In this document: positions 24,144 to 32,168 of the stretch, piece after piece | Numbering within the stretch: the stretch's first letter is position 1 | How the letters are laid out: the number at the start of each line of letters is the position of its first letter | Assembly (NCBI GenBank): GCA_934203355.1 | Contig: CAKPZC010000008.1 | Coordinates: forward strand, 1 to 49,643 | Length of the DNA: 49,643 bases | Source: an uncultured Prevotella sp. | GTDB lineage: Bacteria; Bacteroidota; Bacteroidia; Bacteroidales; Bacteroidaceae | Reading direction: 5' to 3' | Notes under the pieces: generated by a model | Seen by the model: the letters and a program-made list of their open reading frames with translations, nothing else | The model's database searches: none | What the model was told of the DNA's origin: nothing | Program-made: the position numbers and the translations under genes

Positions 24144-24167
24144 GGGTATGGCATCCCTGCCATACCC
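24144..24167. repeat. Perfect hairpin GGGTATGGCA / TGCCATACCC
   Basis: 10-bp stem with a 4-base loop (TCCC), 75 bases after the protease gene. A direct half copy (GTGGGTATGGCA) occurs at 24197-24208 next to hairpin element 3. No T-run follows, so termination is uncertain. Confidence 0.7.
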
Positions 24168-24208
24168 ACTCTGCCATGATTGTACTGTCTATTTAGTGGG
24201 TATGGCAA

Positions 24209-24468
24209 GAGTCAAACAAAAGCGGGCTGAAAGCCCAATATCTCCACAGCCCAGGGCCGCTCGGCTCTGCCGCTTGCCTAAGCAAGAACGCCCTGGGTAA
24301 CGGATAAGCACAATCCCATGCGCCCTGTAAGGGCAACTCTATTGTGCCACATAGAGTTGCCCTTACAGGGCGCGTTGTTAATTGAATGCTATATTCCCAG
24401 GGCGTTGCCCTGGGCTGTGGAGATATTGGGCTTTCAGCCCGCATTGTATGAGTTTTTACACACCCTAC
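24209..24468. repeat. Mosaic hairpin element, copy 3
   Basis: Same nested arms as copies 1 and 2 (GCGGGCTGAAAGCCC, CCCAGGGC, GCGCCCTGTAAGGGCAAC with a loop around TTGTGCCACA). Here the left CCCAGGGC arm carries the roughly 30-bp insert (CGCTCGGCTCTGCCGCTTGC onward) that sits in the right arm of copy 2. The right end reads ACACACCCTACACTATA. No gene is present. Confidence 0.9.
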
Positions 24469-24523
24469 ACTATATAGGTTGGACAATCATAGCAGAGTGA
24501 GTATGGCAGGGAGATGCAGTGGC

Positions 24524-24600
24524 ATATGTCCATTAACTTCACGAGCGAAGCGAGTTATCTTCCAATATCTTCCAATAACTCCTTTCGCTTGCGAAACTTA
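24524..24600. repeat. Left inverted repeat flanking the MORN-GH25 gene
   Basis: Contains GAGCGAAGCGAGTTATCTTC, two TTCCAATA units and GCTTGCGAAACTTA. Its reverse complement lies at 25861-25987 on the other side of the gene, with extra TTCCAATAA units and a hairpin module inserted there. Confidence 0.85.
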
Positions 24601-24607
24601 AGCTTTT

Positions 24608-25837
24608 TTATTTTATACATTCTCGGTTTAGGAAGTCCTGAAACTCTGCCTTGTATCCGTTGAACACGTTGATGTCAACGGCAGGCCGTATGCCGCTCAC
24701 CCTTCCGTCGGGACACAATTGCCAGTAAACCAGATGCACGTCGGGTTTGTATTCGCCGTAGCGTGCTATCCATATGTTGTAGTCGCGTTTTAGGTCGGGA
24801 GCCGACGGCAAGTATCGGTTCACGAATCCCTGCGAAATGTAGAGCACGGGGCGTGTTCCAGTGTGCTCTCCCACCATGCGTAGCCATGTGCGCACCGCCT
24901 TGAAGAGTGGTCCCGGACCTCCCATCTTGCGTATCTGATCGTGGCTTGGTTCCACGTCGAGCACAGGTGGCAGGTCGCCCTTGTGAAACGACGAATACTT
25001 AATGAAATATCGTGCCTGAGCCGAAGCAGGAGTTCGAGTGGAGAAGAAGTGGTATGCCCCCACGCGTATACCTCTGGCTCGTGCCGCTGTGCAGTCGGCA
25101 CGATAGTATTTGTTGCGTATGGTAGTACCCTCGGTCGACTTAATGTAGCAGAACGAAATGGGGTAGTCCACCTTTCCGGTGACATGCTTGTGCGAGATAG
25201 TTCCGAGATGAGAGATGCGCACTCGGCTCCAGTCGATAGGGTAGTGGCGTCGTCCCACATCATGCTGAAATCGCGAAATGTCGATGCCGTAGATGCGGTC
25301 GGATGTGTATTCGAGTCGTTCGCCGAGAAAGCGGTCCTGCTTCCATTCTCCCACCCTCATGTGTTTCTTTGCTGTCAGAGCGAATCCGAATCCCGAGCGT
25401 TTGCCGTCAATCCACTGTCCTATATACACGTTGCGCATAGGGTCGGTGAATGTGCCGTGTCCAGCCGCAATAGCGTCGCGGTTCATCTCGCCAGCATAAG
25501 TTCCGGTAGAGTCGGTCCACGAGCCGCTTACAAGAGTGTCGGCTCGCCATGTGCCCACGATGCGATGGTGGAGCGAGTCGTGGCTCACTCCCTTTCCCTC
25601 GCGTTTTCCCTTGTGCCATTGTCCGGCATACACCACACTGTCGCCAATCGACAGTTGTCCGTAGCCCTCATATTTTCCGTTGAGTATGCCGCCGCGGTAG
25701 GTTGTGTCGTTGCGGTGTAGAATCGTCTGATTGTCGCATGGTATGTCGCGGCAACTTGCGGTGGCGAGTAGGGCAGTGGCGAAAAGAACTGTCCGCGTTG
25801 CTCGGAGTGTTATTTTGGAAAGACAGATATTGAACAT
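24608..25837 (-). CDS. MORN-repeat / GH25 lysozyme-like lipoprotein
   Basis: 409-aa protein. A lipobox-like ATASC places the lipid on Cys29. Residues about 47-170 are MORN-type repeats (YRGGILNGKYEGYG, YAGQWHKGKREGKG, YIGQWIDGKRSGFG). Residues 184-405 form a glycoside hydrolase family 25 domain (GIDISRFQHD, AYHFFS, PPVLDVEP with the D-x-E pair, DINVFNG), a muramidase fold cutting peptidoglycan. The fusion is familiar in Bacteroidetes; the role may be wall remodelling or attack on other bacteria. Direct inverted repeats bracket the gene, and no consensus promoter is visible, so it may be read from the gene upstream at 26981. Confidence 0.88.
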   Translation of the reverse strand: MFNICLSKITLRATRTVLFATALLATASCRDIPCDNQTILHRNDTTYRGGILNGKYEGYGQLSIGDSVVYAGQWHKGKREGKGVSHDSLHHRIVGTWRADTLVSGSWTDSTGTYAGEMNRDAIAAGHGTFTDPMRNVYIGQWIDGKRSGFGFALTAKKHMRVGEWKQDRFLGERLEYTSDRIYGIDISRFQHDVGRRHYPIDWSRVRISHLGTISHKHVTGKVDYPISFCYIKSTEGTTIRNKYYRADCTAARARGIRVGAYHFFSTRTPASAQARYFIKYSSFHKGDLPPVLDVEPSHDQIRKMGGPGPLFKAVRTWLRMVGEHTGTRPVLYISQGFVNRYLPSAPDLKRDYNIWIARYGEYKPDVHLVYWQLCPDGRVSGIRPAVDINVFNGYKAEFQDFLNRECIK

Positions 25838-25860
25838 AATAAAGTGATCTATTCAGAATT

Positions 25861-25987
25861 TAAGTTTCGCAAGTGAAAGAAGTTATTGGAAGTTATTGGA
25901 AGTTATTGGAATTTATTGGAAGATAACTCGCTTCGCTCGTGAAGTTCTTGCTAAGGCAAGCGGCAAAGCCGAGCTAATGGACAAATG
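25861..25987. repeat. Right inverted repeat flanking the MORN-GH25 gene
   Basis: Begins TAAGTTTCGCAAG, has four AAGTTATTGG-type units, GATAACTCGCTTCGCTCGTG, a two-hairpin module (CTTGCTAAGGCAAG, CGGCAAAGCCG) and ends GGACAAATGTCC. It overlaps the last codons of the next gene: the TAG stop at 25974 and the residues TFVH come from the repeat. Confidence 0.85.
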
Positions 25988-26981
25988 TCCTATTGTTTAA
26001 GCAATTAATGTCGCTAACAATCGTTTTGCCCTTTACGATGCCAATGAATCGACCTTTGGCGGTGAACACTGGTGTGCCGTCGGATGCGAGCAGAGTGGGC
26101 AGGTCGTGGCAGTTGCCCTTAGTCTTGTGTCCAGGTATGATGGCAGGCGAGATAGTGTCGCATTCCAGTCCGTTCTCGCCCAGTCCAGGGAATCCCACAG
26201 CCCTAATGTTGCGCTCGGCGTTGTGGCTCCATGGCGATGTAGATAGCGGTCGTGCTCCGTCGGGAGTCTTCTCGTCCTTAGTCTTCAGCAACATAATGCC
26301 GCGTTTGGTGTTGCGTTCGGCAACAAACAGGTCTGCCTTTGCCCGTTTGCCTTCGGAGTCGCGGAAGTAGGCAGTGTAGGCTGCCATAGTTCTGAAGCCG
26401 AACTTGTGGTTCTTGGCGTTGGCAAGACTGTCGATGAATTTGGCGGCACGTTCCACATCATTATATGTGGCAGTAAGACGGGTTGTGAGGGCAGCAATCC
26501 TCTGGTAGCCGTTGTCCTGCACACCATGCACACGCAGATAGTAGTCGAGTTCTGCCTTCTGTGCCTTCAGCGTCTTCAACTGCATTGCAATCGACTGTTT
26601 GCAGAGCCTGACAATAGTAGAATCGTCGTTCTGCTTAGGAGCCGAAGGCGTGGGGCATGCCACAGTTACAATTCGTCCGAAGCACGACGGCAACATCTGC
26701 CAGCGGTTAACCCAGCATCCTGCCACACGACGGTGGTGCAGTGCCGAGTCGCGGTTGGCAGTAACTCCGAGCAGTGCCGAGTCGCCAGCCACAGCGTTGA
26801 AATATAGTTTGGGTTTGCCGTCGACCAGAACCTCCTGCCATGTGGTCTGTTCCACCATCACCACACTGCCCCGCATGGTAGCCATCGACGAGGGCAAGAG
26901 TTGCCATGTCACCACAGCGGCACTCAATACAACCAATATGCCGATGATGACCAGAAATAATTTCTTCTTAGAGTATTTCAT
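25974..26981 (-). CDS. Membrane-anchored protein with trypsin-like C-terminal segment
   Basis: 335-aa protein of uncertain function. One N-terminal membrane anchor (LFLVIIGILVVLSAAVVTW, residues 9-27), a beta-rich region, a charged helical stretch (about 120-200, possibly coiled coil) and a C-terminal part that resembles the end of trypsin-like proteases: AVGFPGLG, then LLASDGTPVFTAKGRFIGIV, where the S-D-G-T-P would stand for the usual S-G-G-P. A clear catalytic His/Asp pair is not evident, so it may be an inactive relative. The gene lies directly upstream of the MORN-GH25 gene on the same strand, and its 3' end is supplied by the inverted repeat. Confidence 0.6.
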   Translation of the reverse strand: MKYSKKKLFLVIIGILVVLSAAVVTWQLLPSSMATMRGSVVMVEQTTWQEVLVDGKPKLYFNAVAGDSALLGVTANRDSALHHRRVAGCWVNRWQMLPSCFGRIVTVACPTPSAPKQNDDSTIVRLCKQSIAMQLKTLKAQKAELDYYLRVHGVQDNGYQRIAALTTRLTATYNDVERAAKFIDSLANAKNHKFGFRTMAAYTAYFRDSEGKRAKADLFVAERNTKRGIMLLKTKDEKTPDGARPLSTSPWSHNAERNIRAVGFPGLGENGLECDTISPAIIPGHKTKGNCHDLPTLLASDGTPVFTAKGRFIGIVKGKTIVSDINCLNNRTFVH

Positions 26982-27055
26982 ACTTAGTGAGCCTTTGATT
27001 TTTCGTGCGAAATTACAAAATATATCAATACGCCGTCGCTTTTTCTTTCTAAATT

Positions 27056-27086
27056 TTTGTTTATTCCGATGTTAATAGTAACTTTG
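27056..27086 (+). promoter_or_regulatory. Promoter of the PASTA-rluD-ddl operon
   Basis: TTTG (27056-27059), 19-nt spacer, TAACTTTG (27079-27086), 30 bases before ATG 27117. Confidence 0.8.
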
Positions 27087-27116
27087 CAATATAGCAAAAA
27101 TACGTAACAATAAAGT

Positions 27117-27794
27117 ATGAATCCATCGGAATTCCTGAGAAAATTCAAGAGCCGTTATCTCTGGGGCAATATCTGCGCCATGGCGATAGTAGTGGTGGCT
27201 GCATGTGCGGGCGTGAAAATAGGCCTCGACGTGTATACCCACCACGGAGAATCCATTCCCATCCCCGATGTGCGCCACAAGCTGTTTGCCGATGCCGAAT
27301 ACCTGCTTGAGGACGCTGGACTTGAGGTGGTGGTGAGCGACACGGGATATGTGCCAGGACTGCGCCCCGACTGCATCCTTGAACAGTCGCCCGAGCCGGG
27401 CGAGCGCGTAAAGACAGGACATATTGTATATGTAATAGTGAACGCGTCGCACACACCAACACTCACTGTGCCCGACATCATCGACAACTCGTCGATGCGC
27501 GAGGCTATGGCTAAGCTCACGGCAATGGGCTTTAAACTGACACAGCCGCAGTTTATAGATGGCGAGAAAGACTGGGTGTATGGCATTCTTGTGAAAGGAC
27601 GACATGTGGTGGCTGGCGACAAGGTGTCGGTCAACGACTACCTGACAGTACAGGTGGGCAACGGACAACGCGACTCTACCGAGGACATCGACTATATCGA
27701 CGCACCAGAACCATCGCCGTCAGGAGAGGATGAGTTTGAAGTGGAAAGCGGAGACATCGACGAGTTCCATGAAGTGCATGGACCGGAGGAGTAG
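27117..27794 (+). CDS. PASTA-domain membrane protein
   Basis: 225-aa single-pass protein: a short cytoplasmic N-terminus, a membrane helix (about 18-36, NICAMAIVVVAACAGVKIG), then two PASTA domains (about 48-110, IPIPDVRHKLFADAEYLLED; and 114-182, LTVPDIIDNSSMREAMAKL) and an acidic tail. PASTA domains bind muropeptides or beta-lactam-like ligands, so it probably acts at the cell wall. No kinase domain is present. First gene of an operon with rluD and ddl; D-Ala-D-Ala ligase as a neighbour fits a wall-related role. The acidic tail (EDEFEVESGDIDEFHEV) is low in complexity. Confidence 0.87.
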   Translation: MNPSEFLRKFKSRYLWGNICAMAIVVVAACAGVKIGLDVYTHHGESIPIPDVRHKLFADAEYLLEDAGLEVVVSDTGYVPGLRPDCILEQSPEPGERVKTGHIVYVIVNASHTPTLTVPDIIDNSSMREAMAKLTAMGFKLTQPQFIDGEKDWVYGILVKGRHVVAGDKVSVNDYLTVQVGNGQRDSTEDIDYIDAPEPSPSGEDEFEVESGDIDEFHEVHGPEE

Positions 27795-27981
27795 AATGTT
27801 GAGTGTTGAATGTTGAGTGTTGAATGGTTGCGGCAAGCCGCAATGTTGAATGTTGAATGGTCTCATCATACATTCTCATCATATCTCCTTCATCATATCT
27901 CCTTCATCATATCTCCTTCATCTTACCCCTTCATCTTACCCCTTTATCTTACCCCTTTATCTTACCCCTTCAAATAAACAA
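27795..27981. repeat. Repeat tract before rluD: TGTTGAA units, one hairpin, 14-bp and 13-bp tandem units
   Basis: AATGTTGAGTGTTGAATG repeats surround a perfect hairpin TTGCGGC AA GCCGCAA (27828-27843). Then come ATCTCCTTCATCAT units with a 14-bp period and CTTACCCCTTCAT/CTTACCCCTTTAT units with a 13-bp period, up to the rluD start. Confidence 0.85.
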
Positions 27982-27987
27982 TGAATT

Positions 27988-29079
27988 ATGATAGACGAAA
28001 TACAAGACATGGAAGGACTCGATGCGATGTCCTTCGACACCGACCCCGCTGCCGACGACGAGACAGGACAACTCTATGAGCATTTCCGATTCGTTGCCGA
28101 CCCAGGCATGTCGCCACTACGTGTCGACAAGTTTATGTGCGAGAAATTGCCACACTCGTCGCGCAACCGCATACAGACAGCTGCCGACGCGGGATTCGTG
28201 CACGTGAACGAACGCCCGGTGAAGAGCAACTACAAAGTGCGACCGGGCGACGTGGTGACACTGATGCTCGACCGACCACGACACGACACAAGCATCGTTG
28301 CCGAAGACATACCCATAAATGTGGTGTATGAAGACAACGACCTCATGGTGGTGAACAAAGAGGCAGGTATGGTGGTGCATCCAGGAGCAGGCAACTTCAC
28401 AGGAACACTCGTCAATGCAATAGCATGGCATCTGCGCGATGTGGAAAGCTATGACCCCAACGACCCCGAAGTGGGACTCGTTCACCGCATCGATAAGGAC
28501 ACAAGTGGACTGCTCGTAGTGGCAAAGACACCTAAGGCGAAGACGGCACTCGGACTGCAGTTCTTCAACAAGACAACCCACCGATCCTACAACGCCCTCG
28601 TGTGGGGCAACCTCACCGAAGACGAGGGACGCATAGAGGGCAATATAGCCCGCGACCCTAAAGACCGCTTGCGCATGACAGTAATGTCGCCCGACTCGGG
28701 AATAGGCAAGGAGGCTGTGACACACTGGCGAGTGCTGGAGCGTTTCGGCTATGTCACACTAATCGAGTGCCGACTGGAGACAGGACGCACCCACCAAATA
28801 CGCGCACACATGAAGCATATCGGACATCCACTATTCGGCGACGAACGCTATGGAGGCATGGAGATATTGCGTGGCGAACGATCAGCCACATACAAGGCAT
28901 TCATACAAAACTGTTTCAAACTGTGCTCGCGACAGGCTCTGCACGCACGCACATTAGGCTTCGTGCATCCCTCGACAAAACAACAGATGGACTTCACGAG
29001 CGAACTGCCCGAAGACCTGGCGAAACTTATAGAGAAGTGGCGCGGCTACATAGGCGGCACCACACGCGACACATTCTAA
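27988..29079 (+). CDS. rluD: Ribosomal large subunit pseudouridine synthase D
   Basis: 363-aa RluD-type pseudouridine synthase acting on helix 69 of 23S rRNA. An N-terminal S4 RNA-binding domain (about 44-105, RVDKFMCEKLPHSSRNRIQT) precedes the catalytic domain with the RluA-family motif HRIDKDTSGLLVVAK carrying the active Asp. The C-terminal GRTHQIRAHMKHIGHPLFGD segment is complete. About 40 acidic residues precede the S4 domain, longer than the E. coli protein. The ATG at 27988 directly follows a short-period repeat tract. ddl starts 17 bases downstream. Confidence 0.93.
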   Translation: MIDEIQDMEGLDAMSFDTDPAADDETGQLYEHFRFVADPGMSPLRVDKFMCEKLPHSSRNRIQTAADAGFVHVNERPVKSNYKVRPGDVVTLMLDRPRHDTSIVAEDIPINVVYEDNDLMVVNKEAGMVVHPGAGNFTGTLVNAIAWHLRDVESYDPNDPEVGLVHRIDKDTSGLLVVAKTPKAKTALGLQFFNKTTHRSYNALVWGNLTEDEGRIEGNIARDPKDRLRMTVMSPDSGIGKEAVTHWRVLERFGYVTLIECRLETGRTHQIRAHMKHIGHPLFGDERYGGMEILRGERSATYKAFIQNCFKLCSRQALHARTLGFVHPSTKQQMDFTSELPEDLAKLIEKWRGYIGGTTRDTF

Positions 29080-29096
29080 TAATATTAAACAAAACA

Positions 29097-30098
29097 ATGG
29101 AAACACTAAAACGAAACATTGCCATCGTCTGCGGTGGCGACTCATCAGAACATGACGTTTCAATGCGCTCAGCGCAGGGTATCTATTCCTTCTTCGACAA
29201 GGAACGCTACAATGTCTACATAGTTGACGTGAAAGGACAGGACTGGCACGTCAACCTTCCCGACGGCAATACCGCCAAAATCGACAAGAACGACTTCTCG
29301 TTTGTAATGAACGGCAAGGCGGTGGTGTTCGACTATGCCTACATAACAATCCATGGCACTCCGGGCGAGAACGGAGTGATGCAGGGCTACTTCGAGTTGC
29401 TACATATCCCCTACAGCACCAGCGGCGTGCTGGTTGAGGCTATGACCTTCGACAAGTATGTGCTCAACAACTACCTGCGCGGATGGGACATCAATGTGGC
29501 AAAGAGTCTGCTCGTGCGCCGTGGCGAGGAGGGCAAGTACTCTGACGAGTATATCGAGAAGGAGATAGGTATGCCGTGCTTCGTGAAGCCTGCCGCCGAC
29601 GGCTCAAGCTTCGGTGTGTCGAAGGTGAAGAACGCCGACCAGCTCGCCCCGGCACTGCGTGTGGCATTCATGGAGAGCGACGAGGTGATGATAGAGAAGT
29701 ATATGGAAGGCACCGAGATATCTATCGGCTGCTATAAGACACGCAACAAGAGCGTGGTGTTCCCTGCCACCGAGGTAGTGACAAGCAATGAGTTCTTCGA
29801 CTACGACGCCAAGTACAACGGACAGGTGCAGGAAATCACTCCGGCACGCATCGCCCCCGAGACAGCCAAGCATGTGGCAGAACTCACAAGCCGCATCTAC
29901 GACATTCTCCACTGCAACGGCATCATACGCATCGACTACATCATCTCGAAGGATGCCAAGGGCAACGACGTGGTGAATATGCTCGAAATCAACACCACTC
30001 CCGGCATGACAGCCACAAGCTTCATACCGCAGCAGGTGCGCGCCGCAGGTCTCGACATCAAGCAGGTGTTGACCGACATTGTGGAAAACCAGTTTTAG
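29097..30098 (+). CDS. ddl: D-alanine--D-alanine ligase
   Basis: 333-aa ATP-grasp enzyme that makes the D-Ala-D-Ala end of the peptidoglycan stem peptide. The N-terminal motif IAIVCGGDSSEHDVS, the lid and ATP site PCFVKPAADGSSFGVSKV, and the C-terminal metal and substrate motif MLEINTTPGMTATSFIP are all present. A longer open frame reaches back into rluD from 28767, but its first 110 residues are a shadow of that gene; ATG 29097 (METLKRNIAIV) gives the normal start. Part of the PASTA-rluD-ddl operon. Confidence 0.95.
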   Translation: METLKRNIAIVCGGDSSEHDVSMRSAQGIYSFFDKERYNVYIVDVKGQDWHVNLPDGNTAKIDKNDFSFVMNGKAVVFDYAYITIHGTPGENGVMQGYFELLHIPYSTSGVLVEAMTFDKYVLNNYLRGWDINVAKSLLVRRGEEGKYSDEYIEKEIGMPCFVKPAADGSSFGVSKVKNADQLAPALRVAFMESDEVMIEKYMEGTEISIGCYKTRNKSVVFPATEVVTSNEFFDYDAKYNGQVQEITPARIAPETAKHVAELTSRIYDILHCNGIIRIDYIISKDAKGNDVVNMLEINTTPGMTATSFIPQQVRAAGLDIKQVLTDIVENQF

Positions 30099-30128
30099 AG
30101 AGTAGTGAAACCATTCAACATTCCCATT

Positions 30129-31280
30129 ATGGATATACATCAATTTGACTCCATCCGCCCTTTCTTGCCGGAAGAGTTGCCAGCAGTGTTCGATCGCATG
30201 CTCCAGAACGAACAGTTCCAGCAGGTGCTTGCATGGCTCTATCCAGGTGTGCCCCTGGTGGCTATCGGCGAGAAGATGCACCAGTGCAAGACCAATCTTG
30301 AGTTTCAGAAGGCTTTCTGCTACGGCTTCCTCAAGCAACTGCTTGCCAAGGTAAGCCAGGGACTCGACATCGACATCGACAACGTCGACATAAAGAAACG
30401 CCACACCTTCGTGAGCAACCACCGCGACATAGTGCTCGACTCGGCCTTGCTCCACGTGCTTCTCTTCGACTCTGGCTGCGACACCACCACCGAGATAGCC
30501 ATCGGCGACAACCTGCTGAAGCTTCCTTGGGTGAAGGACCTTGTGCGCATCAACAAGTCGTTCATCGTGGAGCGTTCGCTGCCGATGCGCCAGATGCTCA
30601 TGGCGTCGAAACGACTCTCGGAGTATATGCACTATGTCGTAAACCAGAAGACCGACAACGTGTGGATAGCGCAGCGCGAGGGACGCGCCAAGAACTCCGA
30701 CGATCGCACACAGGAGGCAATACTCAAGATGATGACAATGGGAGGCGAGGGTAGCATTAAGGAGCGACTCATGTCGCTGCACATCGTGCCACTCGCCATC
30801 AGCTACGAGTATGACCCCTGCGACTTCCTAAAGGCACGCGAGATGCAACTGCGCCGCGACGTGGAGAACTGGAAGAAGGGACCAATGGACGACGTGGTGA
30901 GTATGCAGACCGGAATAATGGGCTACAAGGGACATATCCATTACCATTGCGCTCCGTGTATCGACGAGTGGCTACAGTCGCTCCCCGACGACATGCCGAA
31001 GTCCGACTTCTATGCTGCCGTAGCAAAGCATATCGACCGCGACATCTTCCTTGGCTATCGACTCTATCCCGGCAACTATGTGGCTATTGACATGCTGCAC
31101 GGCACCAACGACTATGCCGACCACTACACCGAAGCCGACCGCGCCACATTCGAGAAGTATATAGATGGACAGCTCGCCAAGATACAGGACTTGCCCAATC
31201 CCGACATGGCGTTCCTGCGCGAGCGTATACTTGAGATGTATGCCAATCCGGCTATCAACCAGATGAACGCAAAGAGATGA
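30129..31280 (+). CDS. PlsC-like 1-acylglycerol-3-phosphate acyltransferase family protein
   Basis: 383-aa protein with an acyltransferase signature: VSNHRDIVLDSALL (the N-H-x4-D motif), GDNLLKLPWVKDLVRINKSF, and IAQREGRAKNSDDRTQEA (the E-G-x-R motif). These point to transfer of acyl groups to glycerol phosphate or a related lipid; the substrate is not certain. It is longer than PlsC (about 245 aa), with an extended C-terminal half. I prefer ATG 30129 (MDIHQFDSIRPFL); GTG 30105 is possible and would leave only 6 bases from ddl. The lipoprotein gene at 31277 overlaps its stop codon. Confidence 0.8.
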   Translation: MDIHQFDSIRPFLPEELPAVFDRMLQNEQFQQVLAWLYPGVPLVAIGEKMHQCKTNLEFQKAFCYGFLKQLLAKVSQGLDIDIDNVDIKKRHTFVSNHRDIVLDSALLHVLLFDSGCDTTTEIAIGDNLLKLPWVKDLVRINKSFIVERSLPMRQMLMASKRLSEYMHYVVNQKTDNVWIAQREGRAKNSDDRTQEAILKMMTMGGEGSIKERLMSLHIVPLAISYEYDPCDFLKAREMQLRRDVENWKKGPMDDVVSMQTGIMGYKGHIHYHCAPCIDEWLQSLPDDMPKSDFYAAVAKHIDRDIFLGYRLYPGNYVAIDMLHGTNDYADHYTEADRATFEKYIDGQLAKIQDLPNPDMAFLRERILEMYANPAINQMNAKR

Positions 31281-32017
31281 AACTGAACAACATCATATCA
31301 TATACACAATCGCGTCGCAGAAGTCTCACGACTTCTGTGGCGCGATTTGTGTATGTAGTCATGCTTATAGCCACAATGTCGGTGGGCTTGGCATCATGCT
31401 CAAACGACGGCTATGCCACTGGCGACAACGGTAATTCGTATCTCACTGCCGACTTGGCTCTGCTTCACACCAACAGTTCAAAGGCTGCATATGCCGCAAC
31501 CCTCGACGACGGCACACTCTTGCAGATAACCAATCCGTTCGTCACGAAATGGATGGAGAAAGCCGACACCATATACCGTGCCTTGCTCTATTACGACAAG
31601 ACCGACGACACAAACACACAGGTGAAAGCGCGTAGCGTGGTGCAGGTGCCGGTGATGGGTGTCGCCAAGGCGGCAGACGTGAAGGAGATGTATACCGACC
31701 CTCTTGATGTGGAAAGCGTGTGGACGGCAAAGAACGACACATATATAAATATGTCGCTACTCTTGAAGTCGGGTACAGCGTCGGATGTGGACGCACGGCA
31801 GTCAATAGGACTGGTGCTTGAACAAGCCTATACCGACGGCGACGGACTGCGCCATTCAGTGCTGCGCATGTATCACAACCAAAATGGTGTGCCCGAATAC
31901 TACACCGTGCAGCAATACGCAAGTGTCGATGCCAAGCAGCTTGGGGCAGATGTAGTGGAGTTGCACGTCAATACATATAAGGGCGAAATAGTGAAGACCA
32001 TAGAACTAAAACCTTAA
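31277..32017 (+). CDS. NigD-like lipoprotein
   Basis: 246-aa probable lipoprotein. An unusually long N-terminal signal (about 41 residues, SLTTSVARFVYVVMLIATMS then GLASC) places the lipid on Cys41, followed by SNDG. The body is beta-rich (YAATLDDGTLLQITNPF, YRALLYYDKTDD) and resembles the NigD-like lipoproteins of Prevotella; this match is from memory. The ATG overlaps the stop of the acyltransferase gene (ATGA), so translation is probably coupled. Last gene of the operon. Function unknown. Confidence 0.65.
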   Translation: MKLNNIISYTQSRRRSLTTSVARFVYVVMLIATMSVGLASCSNDGYATGDNGNSYLTADLALLHTNSSKAAYAATLDDGTLLQITNPFVTKWMEKADTIYRALLYYDKTDDTNTQVKARSVVQVPVMGVAKAADVKEMYTDPLDVESVWTAKNDTYINMSLLLKSGTASDVDARQSIGLVLEQAYTDGDGLRHSVLRMYHNQNGVPEYYTVQQYASVDAKQLGADVVELHVNTYKGEIVKTIELKP

Positions 32018-32030
32018 AACAAGAAAACAA

Positions 32031-32065
32031 CCTTAAAAAGGAATAATGACCTTTTAATATGTTTT
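32031..32065 (+). terminator. Possible weak terminator after the NigD-like gene
   Basis: TTAAAAAGG pairs with CCTTTTAA across an 8-base loop, followed by TATGTTTTTATC. The stem is A+T-rich, so the call is weak. Confidence 0.4.
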
Positions 32066-32141
32066 TATCTTCCAGTACGTCTTTAATCATTTTTAATACG
32101 AAAAACTAACAACAAATGTAATTTAGCCAATTAAAAAATAG

Positions 32142-32149
32142 TAAATTTG
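32142..32149 (+). promoter_or_regulatory. Likely -7 element of the GH92 gene
   Basis: TAAATTTG, 20 bases before ATG 32169; no clear -33 TTTG at the right spacing. Confidence 0.45.
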
Positions 32150-32168
32150 CAATTGCTAAATACTAATT

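Noticed and set aside
24144..24167. Terminator of the M6 protease gene
   Set aside because: The hairpin is perfect but no T-run follows, so it is listed only as a repeat.
28767..29096. N-terminal extension of ddl
   Set aside because: It overlaps rluD in another frame, and ATG 29097 gives the standard Ddl start.
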